Shown in pieces: positions 1 through 5,951 of a stretch of 5,951 bases of DNA; the stretch's first letter is position 1; every line of letters starts with the position of its first letter. The notes beneath the pieces are model-generated. The model worked only from the letters and a program-made list of their open reading frames with translations. It ran no database searches and had not been told where the DNA came from. The stretch comes from Christensenella sp. UBA6420 (GTDB lineage Bacteria > Bacillota > Clostridia > Christensenellales > DTU072). The stretch spans positions 1 through 5,951 of the forward strand of contig DJPE01000019.1 in the NCBI GenBank assembly GCA_002439705.1. The letters are read 5' to 3'. Made by a program: the position numbers and the translations under genes.

Positions 1-19
1 GCGGCTTGTGTGTTTCTTT

Positions 20-57
20 GTTATCTTTCTTTTCACACCGAAAAGAAAATAAGTAAC
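20..57. repeat. Imperfect palindromic repeat-like element upstream of smc
   Basis: The arms 26-34 (TTTCTTTTC) and 40-48 (GAAAAGAAA) are perfect reverse complements around a 5-base loop, ACACC. Pairing can extend outward imperfectly between GTTATC (20-25) and the ATAAGTAAC tail (49-57). No T-tract follows, so it does not look like an intrinsic terminator for an upstream plus-strand gene. From memory, it resembles a dispersed intergenic palindrome of the form GTTACTTTCTTTTC...GAAAAGAAAGTAAC that occurs in many bacterial genomes; that link is recollection and was not searched. This copy appears degenerate in its outer arms. Confidence 0.5.
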
Positions 58-60
58 TAC

Positions 61-80
61 TTGAAAAAGTTTCTTTTCAA
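61..80. repeat. Short inverted repeat abutting the smc promoter
   Basis: TTGAAAA (61-67) and TTTTCAA (74-80) are perfect reverse complements separated by 6 bases. The repeat ends one base before the proposed -35 hexamer of the smc promoter, which is where an operator or an activator site could lie. It is AT-rich, so chance is a real alternative. Confidence 0.35.
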
Positions 81-81
81 C

Positions 82-110
82 TTGCGTTTTTTCTTAGCAA
101 ATGATATACT
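82..110 (+). promoter_or_regulatory. Probable sigma-A promoter for smc-ftsY (extended -10)
   Basis: TTGCGT (82-87) is a weak -35. It lies 17 bases before TATACT (105-110), a 5-of-6 match to the -10 consensus, and a TG at 102-103 makes this an extended -10 that can compensate for the weak -35. Transcription would begin near 117, leaving a leader of about 27 bases with the TAAGGA ribosome binding site at 128-133. If smc is also read from an upstream gene, as often happens with rnc, this would be an internal promoter. Confidence 0.6.
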
Positions 111-143
111 ATCTAAAAATATTATACTAAGGAATATATCCAC

Positions 144-3100
144 ATGAATCTGAAAAAGCTCGAAGCGTACGGATTTAAGTCGTTCGCCGACAAACTTACT
201 CTCGAATTCAACTCCGGCGTTACCTGTATCGTCGGTCCTAACGGCTGCGGCAAAAGCAACGTAAGCGACGCGATAAGGTGGGTTTTAGGAGAGCAGAGTC
301 CTAAAAATCTTCGCGGTAAAAGCATGCAGGAAGTTATCTTCAACGGCACCGCCAACCGCAAAGCGTTGGGATACTGCGAAGTGTCGCTTTATTTCGACAA
401 CACGGACAGGACCTACGCTCTCGACGCCGACGAAGTGATAATAAAACGTAAGCTGTTCCGTTCGGGCGACAGCGAATATTATATAAACAACCAAACAGCC
501 CGACTCAGAGATATTCTCGATTTGTTCAGAGATACCGGTATCGGCAAGGACGGATATTCGGTAATCGGACAGGGCAAGATAGACGGTTTTCTTTCGGCGA
601 AGCCCGAAGACAGAAGACAGATATTCGAAGAAGCCGCGGGAATAAGCAAATACAAAGCCAAAAGAATAGAAAGTCAGCGTAAGCTCGATCGTACCAACGA
701 CAATCTTTTGAGAATAAAGGACAAATTGGACGTGTACGAAACGAGAATGGCTCCGCTCGAAAAGCAGTCGCAGGAAGCGTTGCGCGCGAGAGAACTCCGC
801 GAAAGGCTGAAAATCGCCGAAGTCAACCACTTTATTTACCTTACCGAACACAACGAAGAAGAGCGTAACGCCGTAAGTCAGCGGCTCGAAAAGGTGAACA
901 GAAGTCTGGCGGAAGCAGAGAGAGAGCAAGCGGACCTTGCCGACGAGTACGCCTACGTTCAGGAAAAGGTTCATACGTCCGACGACGAATACAAACGTCT
1001 TACCGACGAAAAGCTTAACCTTAGCATCGCTTTAAGCAAAAAGGACGGACAGAACAAGTTAAAGGCGCAGGAACTCGAAAACACGAGAAAGAATCTTGAA
1101 CGTCTTAAAGCGGAAGTTGCCGAAAAGAACGCCGCCGTATTCAACCATACCGCGAGCAGAGAAGCCAACCAGAAAGAACAGCAACAGACCATATTAAAAA
1201 TAGTCGAAAACAAGAAAGCAGAAGAAGAGATTGCGGAAAAATTAAAGGAAGCGGAAGCCGACGTCGAAAAACAGCGTAAAGAAATCGACGTAACCAACGA
1301 AATGCTCCTTTCCAGCGCGGATATGTGGGGGCAGATAAACGGCGGTCTTAGTAAAATTAAGACCGAAATCGCCCTTATGGAAAAGAACGTCGAAGACTAC
1401 GTAAATTCCGTAGAAGACAAGTCGAGGGAACTGAAAGACGTCAGAAAAAGACTTGCCGACACCTTAGCCGAATACGACAGACTCACCGCCGACAGAGCGG
1501 AAAAGAAGGATATAAAACTCGATATAGACAAACAGTACGGTCAGAAATTCGCCGCGAACGAAGATTCCGTGGACAGATACAACGAATTAAGGGACACCGT
1601 TGCGAAACTTACCAGCAAGGTAGAGTATCTCGAAGCGAGCAAGAACAGTTACGGGTCGTACGACGCTGCGGTAAGGTTCCTTATGAGCAGAAGAGAAGAC
1701 TTTATTAAGGACAAAATTCTCGGAGTAGTGGGGAGCGCGATTTCTACGCCGGCGAAGTTTGCCACAGCGATAGAAGTCGCTCTCGGCGGGAACATCAACA
1801 ATATGATTACCGCAGATCAGAAAGACACGAGTTTTCTTATAGATTTTCTTAACAGCAACAGGGGCGGCAGGGGAACGTTTATGCCCCTTACGGCAATGCG
1901 TCCGAGACCGCTCGAAGACGAATATCTCGACGCGTTGGAAGAAGACGGCTGTTTCGGCGTTGCGGCGGACTTGGTTAAGTACGACCGTCGTTTCCGTCCC
2001 GCGATAGAAACTTTATTGGGAAGAGTAGTCGTAGTGGACACGAAAGATACCGCTATCGAAATGTCGAGACGGTTCAGAAACGCGTTCAGGATAGTCACTC
2101 TCGACGGGGCTCATTACGCCGTCAACGGTACGGTAAGCGGCGGACGGAAAGAAGGAGCCGATTCGAGAATAATGAGCGTCGAAGCCGACCTTGCCGACGC
2201 GAAGAGAAATCTCGCCAACAACAAACAGATTATGGAAGTTCTTGCGCAGGACATTGCCGAAGCTAAAAAAGAACTTCAAAAGATGGAAGATACGAGCAGC
2301 GTTCTCGAAAACATAATATCGAAACTCGACAAAGAACTCACCGTCTGCGAACAGAAAAAAGAATACATGCAACGGGAAGAAGAGCGTCTTAACGGGGAAG
2401 TCGAACGCCTTAAAAAGTTGATTTCCGACGCGAAGAGCGAGATCGCCGTCAACGAAAATCTTTATTCCATAGAGAGTAAGAAGATGGATAGCACTTCGGG
2501 CAGAAGAGTCAATACGAACGACCTTCTCGATAAACTCGCCGTATCTTTAAGGCAAAAGGAAGAAAAACGCAACGCAATTTCCGCCGAAAGGATAGAAATA
2601 ATCGCAAGCGGAAAGCAGCTGGAAGAAAAACTTACTTCCATAGAAAGAAGCATAGACATATCAGCCGAAACGATAACGAGATTAAACAGAGAAATTCTCG
2701 ACGCGGGCGTGCAGATAAATATCCTTACTACCGACGAAGCGAGAATCGTGGCGGAACTCGAAAGGCTCGCGAGCGAAATGGCGGACAACGAAGAGCTTGT
2801 CGCAATTCAGAAAGAAATAGAGAAGATAGAAGCGTTCAAGACCGAACTTACGGTAAAGCAGGAAACGCTTCGAAGAAACGAGCAGAAAAACAGTGAAGTC
2901 ATATCTTCCCTTTCCGCGACCAAAGCGAAAGCCGAAGCGGCTCTCGAAAGGATAGAGAGCGATATAAAACTTGCGGGAGAGAGAGTTCAGGAAGAGTACG
3001 GAATGGACTACGAAGCCGCGTTGGAACTCAAAGACCACGACTTCGACGACGCGAAAGGGGTTCAGCTCGCTAAACAGCTCCGTAAGGATCTGAACTCTAT

Positions 3101-3722
3101 GGGCGAAATCAACGAAAAGGCGATAGAAGACCTTGCGTCCATGAGTGCGGAGTACGGAGAACTGAAAATTCACTTCGACGACATCACCGAAGCGAAAGAG
3201 TCGCTCGAAGAAACGATACGCGACCTTACCGTCAAGATGGAAACAAATTTCAGCGAAAGTTTCGAGAAGATAAAAGTCAATTTCGCCGAAGTCTTTACCG
3301 AACTTTTCGACGGCGGACGCGGAATGTTGGATCTCGATATAGAAAGGGGGCAGAGCGTACTCGACGCGGGTATCGTTATAGCCGCCGAACCGCCTGGAAA
3401 ACGCTTGCAGAATATAGACCTGCTCAGCGGCGGCGAAAGAGCTATGACGGCGATAGCCCTTATATTCGCGATAATAAAACTTCATCCGATGCCGTTCTGC
3501 GTGTTGGACGAAGTGGACGCGCCTTTGGACGATAACAACGCCGATACCTACGCCAAGTATCTTAAAAAGTTCTCGCAGAAGACGCAGTTTATTATAGTTT
3601 CGCACAGAAAACCGACTATGGAACTTGCCGACGAACTTTACGGTATCACGATGCAGGAAAAAGGCGTATCCAAGTTCTTCTCGGTTAAGTTAAGCGACGC
3701 CCTTAAAATGGCAAAGGAGTAA
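144..3722 (+). CDS. smc: Chromosome partition/condensin ATPase SMC
   Basis: This is the bacterial condensin core subunit. It dimerises through its hinge, binds ScpA and ScpB at its ATPase heads, and organises and separates the nucleoid. At 1192 residues it has the normal family length. The Walker A motif GPNGCGKS is at residues 31-38, the arginine-finger region NLRG at 55-58 and the Q-loop glutamine at 143. Charged coiled-coil arms run from roughly 170-510 and 680-1010, around a hinge at about 525-670 that ends in a glycine-containing NGTVSGG. The signature LSGGER is at 1094-1099, Walker B with catalytic glutamate LDE at 1121-1123, D-loop aspartate 1129 and H-loop histidine 1154. All ATPase residues are intact. 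ATG 144 is the first in-frame start after a stop at 102-104, gives the canonical N-terminus ending in GFKSF, and follows TAAGGA by ten bases. ScpA and ScpB are not encoded here. Co-transcription with ftsY is inferred from the 3-base gap. Confidence 0.98.
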   Translation: MNLKKLEAYGFKSFADKLTLEFNSGVTCIVGPNGCGKSNVSDAIRWVLGEQSPKNLRGKSMQEVIFNGTANRKALGYCEVSLYFDNTDRTYALDADEVIIKRKLFRSGDSEYYINNQTARLRDILDLFRDTGIGKDGYSVIGQGKIDGFLSAKPEDRRQIFEEAAGISKYKAKRIESQRKLDRTNDNLLRIKDKLDVYETRMAPLEKQSQEALRARELRERLKIAEVNHFIYLTEHNEEERNAVSQRLEKVNRSLAEAEREQADLADEYAYVQEKVHTSDDEYKRLTDEKLNLSIALSKKDGQNKLKAQELENTRKNLERLKAEVAEKNAAVFNHTASREANQKEQQQTILKIVENKKAEEEIAEKLKEAEADVEKQRKEIDVTNEMLLSSADMWGQINGGLSKIKTEIALMEKNVEDYVNSVEDKSRELKDVRKRLADTLAEYDRLTADRAEKKDIKLDIDKQYGQKFAANEDSVDRYNELRDTVAKLTSKVEYLEASKNSYGSYDAAVRFLMSRREDFIKDKILGVVGSAISTPAKFATAIEVALGGNINNMITADQKDTSFLIDFLNSNRGGRGTFMPLTAMRPRPLEDEYLDALEEDGCFGVAADLVKYDRRFRPAIETLLGRVVVVDTKDTAIEMSRRFRNAFRIVTLDGAHYAVNGTVSGGRKEGADSRIMSVEADLADAKRNLANNKQIMEVLAQDIAEAKKELQKMEDTSSVLENIISKLDKELTVCEQKKEYMQREEERLNGEVERLKKLISDAKSEIAVNENLYSIESKKMDSTSGRRVNTNDLLDKLAVSLRQKEEKRNAISAERIEIIASGKQLEEKLTSIERSIDISAETITRLNREILDAGVQINILTTDEARIVAELERLASEMADNEELVAIQKEIEKIEAFKTELTVKQETLRRNEQKNSEVISSLSATKAKAEAALERIESDIKLAGERVQEEYGMDYEAALELKDHDFDDAKGVQLAKQLRKDLNSMGEINEKAIEDLASMSAEYGELKIHFDDITEAKESLEETIRDLTVKMETNFSESFEKIKVNFAEVFTELFDGGRGMLDLDIERGQSVLDAGIVIAAEPPGKRLQNIDLLSGGERAMTAIALIFAIIKLHPMPFCVLDEVDAPLDDNNADTYAKYLKKFSQKTQFIIVSHRKPTMELADELYGITMQEKGVSKFFSVKLSDALKMAKE

Positions 3723-3725
3723 TAG

Positions 3726-4622
3726 ATGGGTTTTTTCGATAAAATAAAACAGGGATTAAAGAAGACCAAGGAGAGCATATCGAAAAAGATTTTCGAAGCG
3801 TTCAAAGCTAAGGAACTGAACGACGAATTCTACGAAGAGTTGGAGACCGCTCTCATTACTTCCGATATGGGCGTCACCGCGACCGAGCAGATAATAGAAG
3901 ACCTTAAACAGGTGCTGTTCGAAAAGAAAATCACTTCGCCCGAAAAAGCGAAAAAGGAACTTAAAGATATTCTCGTGCAGAGCATAGACTTTGAAATTCC
4001 CGAATACACTTATCCGCTCGTCATTCTTGTGGCGGGGATAAACGGCGTAGGCAAGACTACCGCGGTAGGAAAACTCGCCAACTACTTCAAAAGTATCGGT
4101 AAGTCCGTGGTTATTGCGGCGGCGGACACTTTCCGCGCGGCGGCGAGCGAACAGTTGGAAGTCTGGGCGGAAAGAGCGGGCGTAAGAATAATCAAACATT
4201 CCGAAGGCAGCGACCCCGCAGCGGTCGTTTTCGACGCGATAGCGAGCCAGAAAGCAAAGAACACCGACGTTATTTTAGTGGACACGGCGGGCAGACTTCA
4301 CAATAAAAAGAACCTTATGGAAGAGTTGAAGAAAATCAACAGGGTTATAGAACGGGAACTTCCCGACTGCGACCAAAGGAACTATATCGTTCTCGACGCA
4401 ACGACGGGACAGAACGCGATAGCGCAAGTTGAGATTTTCGACGAAGCCATAGATATAGACGGCATCATTCTTACGAAACTTGACGGAACTGCGAAAGGCG
4501 GCGTGGTTATGGCGATTGCCGCAGAATACGAAATGCCCGTAGTCTACGTGGGAGTAGGAGAAAAGATAGACGACTTACTGCCCTTTAACCCCGAAGAGTT
4601 TGTGGACGCCGTTTTGGATTAG
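3726..4622 (+). CDS. ftsY: Signal recognition particle receptor FtsY (SRP GTPase)
   Basis: FtsY is the membrane-associated receptor that binds Ffh in the signal recognition particle, so that ribosomes making membrane or secreted proteins dock at the translocon; both GTPases hydrolyse GTP on release. At 298 residues it is a compact Gram-positive type. It has only a short amphipathic, lysine-rich N-terminal helix (residues 1-25, starting [13 protein letters not shown]) in place of the long acidic A domain of E. coli. The helical N domain runs to about residue 95. The G domain has the P-loop GINGVGKTT at 104-112, [11 protein letters not shown] at 134-144, DTAGR at 186-190, [10 protein letters not shown] at 250-259 and the closing [12 protein letters not shown] at 276-287. 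All motifs are intact. The ribosome binding site AAAGGAG (3713-3719) lies in the last codons of smc, six bases before the ATG, which suggests translational coupling. The smc stop is doubled in frame (TAATAG). The ylxM and ffh genes that often follow in Firmicutes are absent. Confidence 0.98.
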   Translation: MGFFDKIKQGLKKTKESISKKIFEAFKAKELNDEFYEELETALITSDMGVTATEQIIEDLKQVLFEKKITSPEKAKKELKDILVQSIDFEIPEYTYPLVILVAGINGVGKTTAVGKLANYFKSIGKSVVIAAADTFRAAASEQLEVWAERAGVRIIKHSEGSDPAAVVFDAIASQKAKNTDVILVDTAGRLHNKKNLMEELKKINRVIERELPDCDQRNYIVLDATTGQNAIAQVEIFDEAIDIDGIILTKLDGTAKGGVVMAIAAEYEMPVVYVGVGEKIDDLLPFNPEEFVDAVLD

Positions 4623-4648
4623 ATTAAAATCGTAACCTTAGTTTATCG

Positions 4649-4683
4649 AAAAGGCCTGCGTTTTACGACGCGGGCTTTTTTTT
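4649..4683 (+). terminator. Intrinsic terminator of the smc-ftsY operon
   Basis: The core stem GCCTGCG / CGCGGGC has seven pairs with one G-T wobble. It extends through a G-T pair and four A-T pairs on its outer side to about twelve pairs (4649-4660 with 4669-4680). The loop is TTTTACGA and eight Ts (4676-4683) follow. It begins 26 bases after the ftsY stop and separates the operon from the downstream hydrolase gene. Because the outer stem is A-rich on the left, it may also act weakly on the minus strand. Confidence 0.93.
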
Positions 4684-4727
4684 ATATTCAATATATTATA
4701 TATAGAATAATAACAATAATATAAACA

Positions 4728-4747
4728 GTGCTAAACGGTGCGGAACG
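4728..4747. repeat. Imperfect tandem 10-bp repeat upstream of the hydrolase promoter
   Basis: GTGCTAAACG (4728-4737) is followed directly by GTGCGGAACG (4738-4747); eight of ten positions agree. The pair stands out as the only GC-containing stretch in an otherwise nearly pure A/T spacer, and it ends four bases before the proposed -35. One-helical-turn spacing would suit a transcription factor binding in tandem, for example one that controls a polysaccharide-use gene. This is inference from position only. Confidence 0.3.
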
Positions 4748-4751
4748 GATA

Positions 4752-4780
4752 TTGACGAAACGCATTTTGTATTGTAGACT
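4752..4780 (+). promoter_or_regulatory. Probable sigma-A promoter for the GH16 lipoprotein gene
   Basis: TTGACG (4752-4757, five of six consensus bases) is separated by 17 bases from TAGACT (4775-4780, four of six). Transcription would start near 4787, giving a leader of about 24 bases before the ATG. The preceding terminator means the downstream gene needs its own promoter, which supports the call. The mediocre -10 leaves room for regulation. Confidence 0.5.
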
Positions 4781-4810
4781 TAATTTAACGAATTTTCACG
4801 GAGAGAAAAA

Positions 4811-5719
4811 ATGAAACGTAAATCTTTGGCTTTGTTCATCCTTGCGGTCTTTATCGTTACGACGAGTATTTTCGTTTTTTCCGCATGCGACGGCGAAGAG
4901 AAGGAAGACAACGGGGCGAAGTTACTTTTTTTCGACGATTTCGACTCGCTTAATACGGAAGTTTGGAACGTGTACACCGCGAAAACGGAAACCGACGAAG
5001 GTTGGGGACCCGAAGACGGAATTCGCAGGGGCGGATTTTGGGATAAGGGACAGGTATTCACCGAGAACGGCAATCTGGTAATCCGTACCGAAATAAGGGA
5101 CGGCGTCGCGTATACGGGAGCTATCGACAGCGATAACAAGTTGGAAATGCACTACGGATATTACGAAACCCGTTGTAAAGTTCCGCAAGCGCCCGGTATC
5201 TGGTCGGCGTTCTGGATTTTTTGCGACGAAATGGGGTCTCGTTCAAAAGACCCCGATATAAGCGGAACCGAAATCGATATATTCGAATCGCCTTTTTACG
5301 GCACGAAAGAACCTACTTTTCAATCGGCAATCCATATCGGAGATTACGTCACAAGCAACGCACTTGCGACGAGCGGACCCAATTATATAAAGAAAGAAAA
5401 TATAAGCAGCGGAGTAAGCGATATATACGACGGCGAATTTCACTTGTTCGGACTCGACTGGCAGGAAAGTTATTACAGGTTTTACGTCGACGGAATTTTG
5501 CATTACGAAATAAAGACCGCCGACGTGAAAATTTCGAATAAGGACAGTTTCCTTTTTCTCTCGTGCGAAATCGGCGGCGCTGACGGGGAAATAGGAGAAA
5601 CGCCGTGGGCAGTCTCGGTCGCGCTTTTGGGCGGAAGCGAATACAGGTTTGCCGAAAAATATTCTTCCGTGGACTTCCTGGTCGACTACGTGAAAGTGTA
5701 CGACGTAATGCCGTCGTAG
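4811..5719 (+). CDS. Secreted lipoprotein, glycoside hydrolase family 16 (endo-beta-glucanase/galactanase-like)
   Basis: This 302-residue protein starts with a lipoprotein signal peptide: positive MKRK, a hydrophobic core at residues 6-23, and a lipobox FSAC whose cysteine 26 would be lipidated. A short acidic linker follows. The rest (about 38-300) is one GH16 beta-sandwich. It shows an opening FFDDF motif, WSAFWIF at 131-137, the catalytic EIDIFE at 154-159 (nucleophile E154, assisting D156, acid/base E159), the FHLFGLDW block ending at W217, RFYVDG at 223-228 and the closing VDYVKVYD at 291-298. The ExDxxE spacing is the beta-bulge form seen in laminarinases, agarases and carrageenases, not the ExDxE form of lichenases. 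It should therefore cleave internal linkages of a beta-glucan or galactan at the cell surface, but the substrate cannot be read from the sequence. The ribosome binding site GGAG (4800-4803) is seven bases before the ATG. No transporter, regulator or other polysaccharide gene is adjacent. Confidence 0.92.
   Translation: MKRKSLALFILAVFIVTTSIFVFSACDGEEKEDNGAKLLFFDDFDSLNTEVWNVYTAKTETDEGWGPEDGIRRGGFWDKGQVFTENGNLVIRTEIRDGVAYTGAIDSDNKLEMHYGYYETRCKVPQAPGIWSAFWIFCDEMGSRSKDPDISGTEIDIFESPFYGTKEPTFQSAIHIGDYVTSNALATSGPNYIKKENISSGVSDIYDGEFHLFGLDWQESYYRFYVDGILHYEIKTADVKISNKDSFLFLSCEIGGADGEIGETPWAVSVALLGGSEYRFAEKYSSVDFLVDYVKVYDVMPS
5699..5718 (+). terminator. Possible weak hairpin terminator overlapping the hydrolase stop codon
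   Basis: TACGACG (5699-5705) pairs perfectly with CGTCGTA (5712-5718) around the six-base loop TAATGC. The right arm includes the first two bases of the TAG stop. A short T-run (5733-5737) lies about 14 bases further on, too far for a classic intrinsic terminator. It may be a stability hairpin or chance, but no better terminator is visible after this gene. Confidence 0.25.
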
Positions 5720-5863
5720 TCGGCGAAAATAATTTTTACGTATTAAAAAATTAAACTATTTACGGTCTTGTGCGTATCGTGTCGACTCATACCACAATAT
5801 GTAGTAGTTTGTAAAAAAGCGGATACAATTAAAAATTTTTTTTAGAAAAATAGAAAAATTTAG
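5720..5863. other. AT-rich non-coding spacer after the hydrolase gene
   Basis: I see no convincing protein or RNA gene here. It contains an all-A/T inverted repeat (AATTTTT 5731-5737 with AAAAATT 5746-5752) and an imperfect palindrome TACCACA-ATA-TGTAGTA (5790-5806, six of seven pairs). A long A/T tract from about 5829 to 5863 immediately precedes the promoter at 5864 and could act as an UP element. Confidence 0.5.
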
Positions 5864-5892
5864 TTGACTTATTAAATAAGTTGTATTATCAT
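5864..5892 (+). promoter_or_regulatory. Strong promoter, probably of an rRNA operon
   Basis: TTGACT (5864-5869, five of six) is followed after exactly 17 bases by TATCAT (5887-5892, five of six), the best promoter in the window. About 35 bases of nearly pure A/T tract lie directly upstream, like the UP elements of rRNA promoters. Transcription would start near 5899-5900, at the base of a small hairpin. The downstream product lies outside the window. Confidence 0.7.
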
Positions 5893-5898
5893 AATGAA

Positions 5899-5951
5899 GC
5901 TGTCGCAGGAAGGCAGCGAAAACGTACCTTAACAACTGAACGGAAAGTAAA
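5899..5951 (+). ncRNA. Putative pre-16S rRNA leader (start of an rRNA operon transcript)
   Basis: The presumed transcript opens with a hairpin, GCTGTC (5899-5904) with GGCAGC (5912-5917), six pairs with one G-T wobble. GTACCTTAACAACTGAAC (5924-5941) then resembles the CTTTGAAAACTGAAC-like, boxA-type segment common in Firmicute rRNA leaders and spacers. No open reading frame begins here. Together with the strong promoter and A/T tract this suggests that a 16S gene lies downstream, but no mature rRNA sequence is present. A tRNA cluster or another structured RNA is the alternative. Confidence 0.5.

Noticed and set aside
1..147. Frame 1 is open from the window edge to a TGA overlapping the smc ATG, as if an upstream gene ended there
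   Set aside because: The sequence is AT-rich spacer with codon use unlike the real genes, contains a palindrome and a good promoter, and the peptide has no recognisable features. Chance openness over 48 codons is plausible.
285..974. Antisense open frame (229 codons) opposite the SMC head region
   Set aside because: It is the same codon-aligned shadow effect, lying over highly conserved SMC motifs that fix the plus-strand reading.
2682..3605. Long antisense open frame (307 codons) opposite the end of smc
   Set aside because: It is exactly codon-aligned with smc and stays open because smc rarely uses TTA, CTA or TCA codons here; its stop is the complement of an smc TTA leucine codon. The translation is rich in F, R and V, with no recognisable domain.
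144..3722. Rad50/SbcC or MukB-type identity for the large coiled-coil ATPase
   Set aside because: The N-terminal GFKSF, the central glycine-containing SMC hinge without a zinc hook, and the LSGGER/VLDEVDAPLDD C-terminus are specific to canonical SMC.
5221..5541. Arginine-rich plus-strand open frame inside the hydrolase gene
   Set aside because: It overlaps the GH16 catalytic region out of frame. The basic composition comes from reading GAA/CGA-rich codons shifted, and there is no ribosome binding site.
5824..5829. TACAAT as a second -10 element upstream of the terminal promoter
   Set aside because: No suitable -35 lies at 16-18 bases and there is no TG extension, so a tandem promoter is not supported.

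Overview
The window reads as a chromosomal segment of a low-to-moderate GC Firmicute, probably an uncultivated gut-type member of the Clostridia. The evidence is the smc-ftsY gene order, the short FtsY membrane-targeting N-terminus, AAGGAG-type ribosome binding sites, and the contrast between moderately GC-rich coding DNA and very AT-rich spacers. A Christensenellales-like lineage would fit the codon style, but that is an impression and not a demonstrated assignment.

Layout, all genes on the plus strand. Positions 1-143 are a spacer holding a palindromic repeat-like element, a second short inverted repeat and a good extended -10 promoter. smc (144-3722) encodes a full-length chromosome-condensation ATPase. 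It is followed after 3 bases by ftsY (3726-4622), the signal recognition particle receptor GTPase; the two are almost certainly co-transcribed. A strong intrinsic terminator (4649-4683) closes this unit. A second AT-rich spacer carries a promoter for a separate gene (4811-5719), a secreted lipoprotein with a family 16 glycoside hydrolase domain and an intact EIDIFE catalytic motif. The last 232 bases contain no protein gene. They end in a near-consensus promoter with an AT-rich upstream tract and a leader that resembles the start of a ribosomal RNA operon transcript, so a 16S gene may begin just beyond the window.

Functionally, smc and ftsY are housekeeping genes (chromosome organisation and co-translational membrane targeting) sharing a conserved operon. 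The GH16 lipoprotein is an independent accessory gene for extracellular polysaccharide breakdown, inserted between this operon and the putative rRNA promoter. I see no CRISPR array, transposase, phage gene, toxin-antitoxin pair or clearly novel system. The points worth a second look are in the non-coding DNA and in the break-up of the usual smc-ftsY-ylxM-ffh neighbourhood.
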